Source: Blakeslea trispora
Taxonomy: Eukaryota > Mucoromycota > Mucoromycetes > Mucorales > Choanephoraceae
Assembly (NCBI GenBank): GCA_025331445.1
Contig: JAIWNE010000031.1
Span: 124,001-188,000 of the forward strand
Length of the DNA: 64,000 nucleotides
Direction: 5' to 3'
The notes beneath the pieces were generated by a model, which searched no databases, was not told the DNA's origin, and worked only from the letters and a program-made list of their open reading frames with translations. Shown piece after piece: positions 37,800 through 47,612 of the stretch. The position numbers and the translations under genes were made by a program. The stretch's first letter is position 1, and the number at the start of each line of letters is the position of its first letter.

Positions 37800-40700
37800 G
37801 TATAGACTATGCCTCAATTCCTTCATATATAGACAAATACAAATATTTCATCAACTATATCGAACATCAAGCGAAGATACATAAGGACAAGCCTTGTGCA
37901 CACTATTTTGTCAGAGATGAGTCGTACAAGATTTTGACATATGGACAAGTGAATCACATAGCAAATATATTGGCATGCCAATGGAAGGCGCAAACCGCAG
38001 AAACAGACATTGTATCTTACGTTGGAGATCACAATGTCAGCTACTTGGTTGTCATGATTGCATTGCTTAAATTACGCAAAACAATGTTGTGTATTTCGCC
38101 TCGTAACTCTGAAGCCGCTATTGTTAATTTACTACAAAAGACGCAGTCTAAATTATTAATCACTGACGCCAAGTATGATTACATCAGTCAAAAAGCAATT
38201 GATAACATAGAAGATGGCCAGGTTATTTCAGTTCCAGTCCTCAATTTTGAATCTTTATTAGAACAAGTTTACGATGATGTACAATTAAGCAAAGACAAAC
38301 CTTCAAACGATGAACCCGCCTTGATTTTTCATAGGTAACACAGCTTATCGCGATATAGCATCTGATTTTAATAGTATTTTATAGCTCCGGTTCAACATCG
38401 CTACCTAAACCGATCTACCTGAGTAACCGTCATTTGTTTTATCTGGCTATTGTTCTCTACATATGGACAGCTGAAACAGAGGGAGTGGAACCTCTTAGTG
38501 ACAAAGATACAGTATTAGCCTGTGCTCCATTGTAAGTGGATTATAAGTGACGTATTTCTTAAACTGACAAACATTCCTAAAGATTTCACACATTTGGATT
38601 CTTTGGTCAGCTTGGCATGTTATTAGCAGGGGGTAGCATGGTATTTATGGAAAAGCTGTCTACTTCGCAAGCAGAGATAAAAAGTGCTCTAAGCATTAAT
38701 AATGTCACAATCATGCTTGCCCCTCCTCTGATTTTCGAGCAGATGATTAATTCTTTAAGTGAAGGGAATGATTGGGAAGCAACAAAAAAACTACGGTTTG
38801 CTATCTATGGTGGTGCAAATCTCAAAATGGAATCAGGGAAAAAGCTGCGTCAACACGGCATTGATGTCTGTAACGCATATGGCGCCACAGAAGTAGGATG
38901 TGGTCTAATCTCAGACCTCTCACCACAAGGAATTGCATGGCATTCACTAAGGCCTTATTTGAAAGATGAAAATGGTAATTCTTATGCTGTGTTCGAGGAT
39001 GATGATCCTTCAGATCCCACTTTCAAACACCTCTATTTTCGTGAGGGAAGCCCCAATTTAGCGAACAATGTCGGCAATCGTCCTGATGGTGGTTTTGATA
39101 CCAACGATCTTTTCAAGGAAAATCCTGAGGCACCTGGCTACTATCATTATATTGGGCGCCGAGATGATTTGCTAATCATGGAAAATGGAGAGAAGACAAA
39201 TCCTCTTCCTATGGAAGCCGTGCTTCGTCAGAGTCCATTGATAAAACAAGCAGCTGTCTTAGGCCATGGTCGACAATGTACCGCTGCATTGATAGAGCTG
39301 GATACTCAAGTGGCTTTTGATTATTCGCCGGATGAAATTATAGACCGTGTTCAATTAGCTGTAAAAGAGGCCAACACCCAATGCTCCAACTATAGTGTTC
39401 TGCTCAAACAGATGGTCAAAATCTTGCCCTTTAGTAAATCGTTACCCTCAACTGACAAATGTACAGTCAAGCGCAAAATGGTAGAAAAGATGTACAGTAA
39501 AGAGGTTGAAGCGCTTTACCAAAATTTCTTGACGGGGTTATCATCAAAGAACAACACTAACAGGCTTCACAATGGTGCTTCCTGGACCCCTCGAAAGACG
39601 CAACGATTTTTGTCTGAATGCATAGCGGAGACATTAGATATAAGCATAGACAAACTTAAAGACTACAATCAGTCTGTGTTCGATTTTGGGTTAAACTCTT
39701 TGATGTCTATTCAACTTCGCAACCGCATACTCGAGTACTTTGATCAGGTACCACAAAACTTCGTATACCAATATCCTACAATCAATGCCATGTGCGATTT
39801 TCTCTTAAAGGCTAGTTTTAACGATCCAGCTCAGTTGACTGAAGACCAGTACAAAAAGACACAAGAGTTAACTGAATTATACATCAAGAGAGCAAGTGTG
39901 GATTTCCCTGTTAATCGTAGCCACCACCAACAATCAAAAGACCAAGTAATTCTATTGACAGGTGCCACTGGGTCTCTGGGATCTTTTGTCTTGTTTAACT
40001 TGCTCAAGAATACATCTGTTAAAAAAGTCTACTGCTGCATTCGAGGTGAAAAAGATAAATTACGTCAGCGTCTTGTAGAATCTTTCAAAGCGAGGTGCCT
40101 TGATACTTCTATTCTAAACACAGACCGTCTCATCGCTTTACCAATGAAGTTTGAGGAGCCTTATCTTGGATTTGGAAGTAAGCTTTACGATGAACTTCGA
40201 CGCGAAGTTACAACCATTCAGCACATTGCTTGGAAACTAGACTTCAACTTACCAGTGGACTATTTTGACAGCGAATGCATTGCGCCATTCTATCAACTTT
40301 TGAAATTTGCTTGTCGCGAAACTAATCCAATACGAGTTTATTTTGTTTCCAGTGTCTCTGCAAGCGCCATCACCAATCAAGAGAAGTTTGTGGCAGAAGA
40401 ACCATTACCTATAGACAGCCATGTTTCTATGCCTCTTGGCTATGCTCAGTCCAAGTTCATTGTAGAGAAATTACTGGATTACCTAAATAGTGAGAGACAG
40501 TTTCCGTGTTACATCATGCGTCTTGGACAAATATGTGGTGATTCTGAAAATGGAGTTTGGAACACATCTGAACAATTCCCAATTATGTTCATCGGTGGAG
40601 CTGCTATATCCAAGAAAATGCCCAGATTAGATATGAGCATTGATTGGATCAGCGTTGATCGCGCAGCAGCCGTTATTGCAGATATTCTAATCAAAGCCTC

Positions 40701-41046
40701 TTCTGACCAAGACGAAAAGCAAGGCCATATCTATCATGTTGTGAACCCTTGCCGTATTAAGTGGTCTAGTGTATTAGACACAATGAAGAAGGCGGGAATG
40801 GTATTTGATATAGTTGAAATGGATGAATGGATTGAAGCTGTATCTCAAGACCAGTCAAATCCCTGTTATCCTCTTATTTCTTTTTACGAGCAAATCTTCA
40901 ATAACTCTATGGAAATGCCTGAATGGAAAACTGATAAAACGAGATCTTTAACCTCAACTCTAGAAGGATCGCCAGTCATCAATCCTGATATGTTTAGAAA
41001 ATATCTGTCTTATTGGAAGTCTATTGGTTTCTATAATGTATCATAA
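37796..41046 (+). CDS. A-T-R enzyme (NRPS-like adenylation-thiolation-reductase)
   Basis: Carboxylic acid reductase-type protein of 1049 aa. Exons 37796-38334, 38385-38531, 38583-41046 (1050 codons, GT-AG). The adenylation domain (about 20-520) activates an acid as its AMP ester: P-loop HSSGSTSLPKPI, A5-type NAYGATEVGCG, and YIGRRDDLLIMENGEKTNP containing the hinge and the catalytic Lys region. The thiolation domain has the phosphopantetheine site FDFGLNSLMSIQLRNR (Ser near residue 600). The reductase domain (from about 684) has the NADPH-binding loop ILLTGATGSLGSFVLFNLL, the family motif HIAWKLDFNLPVDYF, and the short-chain-reductase pair YAQSK (Tyr near 848); the bound acyl thioester is released as aldehyde or alcohol. 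Lys2 (alpha-aminoadipate reductase) has the same order but is larger (about 1400 aa). The substrate is unknown. Confidence 0.9.
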
Positions 41047-41380
41047 TAATAAAAAAAATTCTATAGACTGTTTTCGCTTTTTGTCTTTATCTGACTACAT
41101 GCCCTAAGGCCGATATAAATATCAAAAGCTCCCCACTCTCACTCAGTTAACACTGGACAGTTTAAAATAGTATGCAATGCATGATTGCATTTTGTCTTTT
41201 TAATCTTCCTGCGTTTCGATTTTGCTTGCCATATGCCATTTAAAAAGGTATAGAGATGTATTGTTCTTAGGTTGTTGGGGGAAAAGAATAAAAGGAACTG
41301 TAATTGCTTCCAATTCAAAACAAACAAAAAATGACAATACAATATAATAATGATTAATAATACAAGTGCAGACTATTCTT
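41047..41380. other. convergent intergenic region A-T-R/WNK
   Basis: 334 bp between two stop codons; A+T-rich 3' ends of both genes. Nothing else seen. Confidence 0.5.
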
Positions 41381-43359
41381 TTAAAGAAATTGGTTCTGTT
41401 CATCTATGGGCGTGTTGGTACCACTTGAGGTAGCTCTTGATCTTAATTGATTCTTTTTGCCAGTCAACATGTTTTTCAATGCACGATGAGCAAATACAGT
41501 CAGGCCAATACCAGCCCAATCTTCATCATGTAAATCCCTTAGATCACCAACAGTCATAATATCTTGATCTTGGAGCTTACGGACCCACTCCAACGCCTTG
41601 TCCTTATTGCGATTAGTGGCTACAGCAGTTTCAAGTACAAAGGTTTCTATACTGGTATCATTGGTGTACTCTGTTGATTCAGCCATAGATGTTGTATTCG
41701 ATATGGCTGAGGGCTCTTCAGGTTGAACCGAAGTAGGCGAGGTTGCAAAGCTATCAGGCTCTTGTTCCAACTCAGCACCAAAAGACGATTTTGCTTGCTC
41801 CAGAGCATGTATGGTATCTTTGTATCTTCCTTCCACAAATTGAGTCTGCTGAATAAGTGTCTCGCACTTTTTCTCAGCATTGAAAATCTTCTCTCGTGTC
41901 AACATAAGTTCTCTTTTAGCGCGTTCTAATTCTGAGCGAATATCGTTCTCTCTTCTCCAAACCATGCGCTCATCTTCCATTTTTTCAGGTGTTGCATCCT
42001 GTTGCTTATTAAGGTCTCGAAGCAATCGATTAATATCGCCTGTAATTAGCTGTTGATATCTTTCAGGAAGCACCTGCTCCTCAATCATCTCAGCAACCAC
42101 ATCTTCGGCGGTGTCTGTATCTGGGTTGAATTCAAATTTGACAGAGAGTTTGTCCATGCCTTTAAAGACGACTTGAAGTGTAAGTTGCTTCATGCCCATA
42201 TCGCTTGCCAATAAAACAACTTCAGGTTCGACAGCTAGGAACGAATGCTCCAGTATTTCTTGTGCGGACATGCGTTCATATTCAGAGGCAAGACAGTTGT
42301 TAATGAGTGCTAACACTTCAGGATCTTGAACACGTGATAAGCATTCTGGGCGAATTGTCTGAGTTACTTTCTTGAAGACTTGAGCAGCATTTGTACACTC
42401 ATTATATGGATATTCACCAGTTACCATTTCAAGCAGACACATGCCAAAAGCATAAATATCTACTTTTTCATTATAGCCTTTCTCTTCATACATTTCTGGT
42501 GCCATAAATTCAGGTGTTCCAATGACAGTGTACTTTTTGTCAATCTTCATTTCAGCCGTACCCATGTCACCAATTTTGATTTCACCGTGTGCACCATTGA
42601 TAAAGATGTTGTCACATTTGATGTCTCTATGAATAATAGTAGGATTATGACCGTGTAGATAAACCAAACCTTTCAGGATTTGGCGACACCATCTTTTTAC
42701 AATTTTCATATTAGGTAAGGGTGACAGTTTACGAATATATTCTCGAAGTGTTCCAGATGTCATGAGTTCAGTAATAAACACAAATTCTGTTTCATTGTAC
42801 CAAGCATCATGAAATGCTATAATGTTTGGATGACGTACTGACTTTAGGATTTCGATTTCATGACCAAGCGCTTTTACTTCTTGACGAGTAACCTGACAGA
42901 AAGAAGGGCCCGATAAGGCTTACATGACATAGACAGAGCAAGCTCCTTTATCTCTAAGCTTACCTGTAGTACGTTCCATGCTACCTCATAGCCTTCTTCT
43001 CGATCAATCGCTTTGTAGACAACTTTAAAAGCGCCTTTTCCAAGGAATGTGTTTAGCTTGGCATATCTTCCGTTGTTAGAAACTTCCATCACTCGCTCTG
43101 CATTTGTCTTTGACCCTCCTTCATCAATTTCAGTATCGGGATTCATCCATACACCACCAAACGGCTCCATGTGAGGTTGTCTTTCGTATTCAGGAAACTG
43201 AGCAGCTAATTGGCGTACAAGGGAAATAGAACTTGCTGTACTTTGGATGGTGTCATTGTTCATACTGCTATTGTCATAGGCTGAAAGGTTATAGACACCT
43301 GAATCAATTGTGTCTTCGCTTTTCGACTTGTTTAAAGCACTATAGTTATTGGAACTCAT
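41381..43359 (-). CDS. WNK-type Ser/Thr protein kinase with C-terminal SAM-like domain
   Basis: Kinase of the With-No-Lysine family, 635 aa, two exons: 43359-42964 and 42892-41381 (636 codons, GT-AG, 71-nt intron). The usual catalytic Lys of strand beta3 is absent (EVAWNVLQ, as in WNK VAWCELQ). The Lys instead sits in the glycine-rich loop GKGAFKVVYKA (Lys112), the WNK hallmark. The catalytic loop is HRDIKCDN (Asp222), the magnesium motif is GDMG where WNKs have DLG, and the activation segment GTPEFMAPEMYEEKGYNEKV is near-identical to animal WNKs. A PF2/OSR1-C-like domain follows (about 370-425, LTLQVVFKGMDKLSVKFEFN), then a coiled coil. The C-terminal module (about 560-610, ALEWVRKLQDQDIMTVGDLR, then DEDWAGIGLTVFAHRALKNM) looks like a SAM domain. 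In animals WNKs sense chloride and volume; the fungal role is unknown. Confidence 0.9.
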
Positions 43360-44373
43360 GCTCTATATAATACACTGATTATCTTACAACAAGAGAGGCG
43401 AGGAGATATGTGTAAATGTGTGGGTATGTCTGTCTATGAATAAGTGTGGAAATAAGTCAAACTTTAGGCAAGTATATGGATAAGAAAAAGGGGGAAAAAA
43501 GGTACAAAAGACGATGGCGACGATGACAAGAAGCTATTTTTCTCTTCTTCTATCTCAGGTATGTAACCTTGCCCAAGCGCTTACGGGAGGATATAAGGCA
43601 CAAGAGAAGAAGATAAGGAAAGAGCGTATCAAAAGAGAAAAGAGATATCCAAAGTCTTTCTTGTTTTCAAGAAACAACCTTAAAATTTTTGACTAGCCCA
43701 CTGAACTTAAAAAAAGGTCCTGGACGGAGACATAAAAAGAATGTTTAATTTTTTTTTTTGATCAACTCAAATCAGAAGTCTAAATTGTTGCAAGCAGACC
43801 ATCAAAGCGAACAAGTCTAGATACGTGAAACATGCCAACTCTCCTTCTTAAAATTCGAACTGCTATTTCACTTTGGAAACAAAACAAAAAAAAAGAAGAC
43901 AAGAGGTGATATATTTGAAAGTCAGCTTCCACCATTCAAAGGACGCTCATTGCACCACTTTGCGTTATTACTGATGTATTGAATAAAGGTGATTATCAAG
44001 CGTACAGAGCAAGCTCATCCATCAATATTGTTATGTCTTGAAGAAACAGAAACAAAAGACGTTATAACGCTCACTTAGTGTGATTAGCAAATTTGAATGC
44101 TATATATATTGGTTGAATTGATATTGGCAGAACAATGTGTGCTTCATTAGTATTGTTCTGTCTGATTCAAGTGTGATACTAATAATGCCAACCATTTCAT
44201 CCCGAGCCTCAACTTCAACCTCAGAGTGTCCCATTTCAACCAGTAGCATTTTCTCAAATTTTACAAGAAATGCAACTGCATTTTGTGGCTTTTGTCGAAT
44301 TTGTGCTACTATTTTTCAAGAAAAAAAAAACAGAGTTCATATTTTTTTCCTGCTTAAAGACAAAACATACAAC
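43360..44373. other. divergent intergenic region WNK/RPF1
   Basis: About 1 kb carrying both promoters. A 60-codon plus-strand frame at 43514-43696 has no recognisable content. At 44192-44325 one frame is Pro/Gln-rich (FHPEPQLQPQSVPFQPVAF) and coding-like but has stops directly upstream; I do not support it as a gene. Confidence 0.45.
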
Positions 44374-45515
44374 ATGAAGGAATCTATCAGCAGGCCTTCC
44401 GAGCTCAAAAACAAACACAAAAGAGAAAATCTCTATCAAAAGCAGAAGCTTGAGAAACAGAAAGCAAAGGCACAGAAGAGAAAAGAAAGAGCAAAGGCTG
44501 AAGAGAAAGATCCCGAGCTCAAGAAAGTAAGATCTCAATGTGCTTAGAACAAAATGGTTGATAAAGAGACAAGTATACTGAACTTCAAATAGAAACGTTT
44601 AGAGGAGAATGTTCCCAAGACTTTGGATAACACAAGAGAAGCCGATGAAACTATGGTTGAGCAGGATGACGAAGTTGCTCAGGACGAAGCTATGGATGAA
44701 TTAGCTAGTTATTTCCAAGGAAAAACACCCAAAGTATTAATTACATCGAGCAAAAACCCTTCTGCCAACTGCTACGACTTCTGCGCAGAGTTAGTTTCCA
44801 TGTTCCCTAATGCACAATTCGGCAAGCGAGGAGCAAAGCATGAATTACGACAAGTAATAAAGACGGCAGTCGAGAAAGAATTTACTGATCTGATTATCGT
44901 CAATGAAGACCGCAAAGTTCCCAGTATGTTATACCAGTCATATAGCTGTGCTTACAAGGGTTTGACTAACTAGATGTTTTTCTCTCCCCATTCTTTTATT
45001 TTGCTTTGTATGTAGATGCTATTACTTTGATGCATTTGCCTGAGGGACCTTCAGCCTATTTCAAGCTTACAAGCTTTACTCCTGCTAAGGCTATTTCTGT
45101 AAGCATTCTTTTGCTGTTGCTTGTTCAACAAAATTGGGCGTCTAGCTAACTGTTTTTCTTTTCTTCTCTATAGAATCATGGTCGAGTTACTGCTCATAAC
45201 CCAGAACTTATTCTCAACAACTTCAATACCAGACTAGGTCATACTGTTGGCCGTATGTTTCAAGCACTCCTACCCCAAGTACCTGAATTTCAAGGTAGAC
45301 AGGTGATTACTTTTCACAATCAGCGTGATTTTATCTTTGTGCGTCGACACCGTTATGTGTTCAAAGACACAGAGAAGGTTGGCTTACAGGAACTAGGTCC
45401 TAAATTCACATTGAAGCTTCGCTCACTTCAAAAAGGTATTTATAAGCGTGATGGCGAATATGAATGGATATTCAAGCCTGAAATGGAGACTAGCCGTAAG
45501 CGATTCTTCCTGTAA
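44374..45515 (+). CDS. RPF1: ribosome production factor 1 (Brix domain)
   Basis: Nucleolar Brix-domain protein needed for 60S subunit assembly (27S pre-rRNA processing); 302 aa. Exons 44374-44526, 44593-44923, 45016-45098, 45174-45515 (303 codons, GT-AG). A basic N-terminal region ([20 protein letters not shown]) precedes [16 protein letters not shown] and the Brix domain. The domain has [105 protein letters not shown] and the C-terminus [13 protein letters not shown]. These match the human and yeast Rpf1 pattern almost motif by motif. The start at 44374 was chosen because it begins just before the conserved [10 protein letters not shown] segment; the open frame extends upstream to 44137, but that extension is unlike Rpf1. 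Confidence 0.94.
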
Positions 45516-45701
45516 ATATTTTTCTCTCCTTCTCCCTTCTTTTTCTGTCTGCTCTTTTCTTTTTCTTTCATTCTCGTTTAGTTTATCAATAAATGATGCC
45601 ATAATAGAATTTCATTTCATATTTAAAAGTATTATTAAAAACAACCGATCATGTTTATTTTGTTGGTAGAAAAAAGAAAGAAAGCTAAAATGCCTATTGA
45701 G

Positions 45702-47276
45702 TTATCTGGCATCCGAGGAATTAGAGGATGATGAAGTAGAGGATGAGGACTTTTTTCCAGTGAAGAGTTTTGTTAAAGAAACCTTCTTCTTAACACGTGT
45801 CATAAAATGACTCAACTGCTGATGGGATTGCTCTCTTTGAGGTGGCATAGGAGGTGGAGGAGAGAATGAACCAAACTTTTTACTTGAAAGAAGAGCAGAT
45901 TTACTTGGGAAGGACTTGCTCTTTGTAATTTTCGTCTTGCCATTTTGAATTAGACTTGCGCTAGCCGAAACCTGAGGCATAACAACATCATTCATGAGCA
46001 AAGGACTTGGAAGGGGTTGGCAGCGAGGCGCTAAATTGTTGCTGATGGGACGGAAAGCAGTAATACTAGACTCACTTTTGATGAGTAAAGAAGGTCGTTG
46101 CTGAATCTTCTTAAGGGAGCTACGAGGATATGCCGTAAGCGTAGAGACATCGGTTTCAACCTTTTCTTCAGCATAAACAGTGGACTTTGATTGCTCTCTG
46201 GTAAGTTCGTTCCCTGATATTGTAGATGGAGCTATCGAAGGTAGTGCTGGTACTGGTATGGCTGTGTTATTTGCAGATGGCGGAGGAGAAGAAGTCAATG
46301 AAATAGGAACAGGAGGTGGTGGTTGAGCATCATCACCCAAGAACCAACTCTTCCATTGTGCTTCGCTTTGAAGAATAGGTGAACTCATCTCGCTATGAGC
46401 AGATGTAAATGCACTAGTTGATTCAGAAGAGATATCTGGTTGCTTGATGATCAAGTCTTCTTTCCAGTTAGGTAAAGTGTCATGATGTAACTCATGATAG
46501 AAGCTTTCATATTTACGGTTCAACTTGAATGCTTTTTGCTTTTGATTTGAAGACAAGGCAGGAGTTGAGTTGAAAGAAAGCACACGTGATCTTCTACGAA
46601 CAGGTAACATGTCCTTGGATTGTTCTACTAACAAAGTCAAACGGCGAGCTTGCATTGTCTCCGGATCCTGCTTTGGCTTCTGCAGTTGTTCATCTTTGAG
46701 GAGTTCTTGTTTTGGCTCTCCAAAATGACAAGTAACAATACCTTCATCTTCTATCCTATTGGCTGGGATAGGCTCATGATTGCTAAATAATGGCGCATGT
46801 ATCTCTTGGTCTTCCTCTTCTTCTTCCTCATCTTCTGTACCAGCCAGAGAGACCCTATCATTTGAGTTTGTAGCAGAAGGGATACCAAAACTCACCATAA
46901 AGCCCGGATCGCCCAAGGCCTGCAACATTTCCTGGCGAGCATCTAATGATCGTTGCATCAGTTTGAGACTCAGAATATTCATTGTATGGACCGCTTCTGT
47001 TAAACTTAATGCATCGCGAGCACTCCATGCTTGTGCACATTGAAGCATTTGCTTTGAGTCTAACCATTGTTGGTCAAGGTAATGATCCATAAGTCGCATC
47101 CAAGCGAATCTAATATAATCATTGTTGTGTGAAGAAGGGGTGTGCTCAACAAGTTGGTTCTTCCAGGCCCGGATTAATGCTTCATATTCTTCTTCGACAA
47201 AAGGGTCGTGGGGGTGAATGTAAGGCTTTTTGTCTTGATACATTTCCTGAGTGTTTTGTGAACCACAAAATGCCAT
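45702..47276 (-). CDS. uncharacterised, largely disordered protein
   Basis: Single-exon gene of about 523 codons from the ATG at 47276; an earlier in-frame ATG at 47327 would add a 17-residue hydrophobic start that lies in pyrimidine-rich leader-like sequence, so I prefer 47276. I do not recognise the family. The N-terminal 130 residues look folded and helical (DPFVEEEYEALIRAWKNQL, IRFAWMRLMDHYLDQQWLDS, LSLTEAVHTMNILSLKLMQR). The rest is low-complexity: an acidic run (EDEEEEEEDQE), Pro-rich SH3-ligand-like stretches (QPPPPVPISL, SPPPPMPPQRE) and a basic Ser-rich end (SLTKLFTGKKSSSSTSSSSN). The layout suggests a scaffold or adaptor that binds SH3 or WW domains (inference). It is convergent with RPF1. 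Confidence 0.7.
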   Translation of the reverse strand: MAFCGSQNTQEMYQDKKPYIHPHDPFVEEEYEALIRAWKNQLVEHTPSSHNNDYIRFAWMRLMDHYLDQQWLDSKQMLQCAQAWSARDALSLTEAVHTMNILSLKLMQRSLDARQEMLQALGDPGFMVSFGIPSATNSNDRVSLAGTEDEEEEEEDQEIHAPLFSNHEPIPANRIEDEGIVTCHFGEPKQELLKDEQLQKPKQDPETMQARRLTLLVEQSKDMLPVRRRSRVLSFNSTPALSSNQKQKAFKLNRKYESFYHELHHDTLPNWKEDLIIKQPDISSESTSAFTSAHSEMSSPILQSEAQWKSWFLGDDAQPPPPVPISLTSSPPPSANNTAIPVPALPSIAPSTISGNELTREQSKSTVYAEEKVETDVSTLTAYPRSSLKKIQQRPSLLIKSESSITAFRPISNNLAPRCQPLPSPLLMNDVVMPQVSASASLIQNGKTKITKSKSFPSKSALLSSKKFGSFSPPPPMPPQREQSHQQLSHFMTRVKKKVSLTKLFTGKKSSSSTSSSSNSSDAR

Positions 47277-47612
47277 GTTGTTCCCAAGGGAGAAAAGAGA
47301 AAATGAAAGGAAAGGAATATAATTCAATTTAGAAAAGAAGTAACCATTTTATTTTACAAGTTCCTTCTAATTTTGACATTTATTGCATTCCATCTCTATT
47401 TCCCATATGATATAGGAAGACCTCCTTTCATTTAGTCCCTTTCCAATCTTGTTAGTGGTAAAACTGTCTTTTTGAAATGTGTAACAAACAAACAGACCAG
47501 CATCAATATTGACTCATCATCGCGTGTTTTTTTTCTCTCTCACTATTTTTTTTTTTTTTTTTACTTTTTATTTTATCTTTAACGCTCAATAGAGAAACTT
47601 TGATACAAGAAA
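47277..47612. other. divergent intergenic region
   Basis: 336 bp with poly-T tracts (47547-47563), presumably promoters of the two flanking genes. Nothing else seen. Confidence 0.5.

Noticed and set aside
44137..44373. N-terminal extension of RPF1
   Set aside because: The upstream frame is Ser/Thr/Cys-rich and unlike any Rpf1; the conserved part begins at the ATG at 44374.
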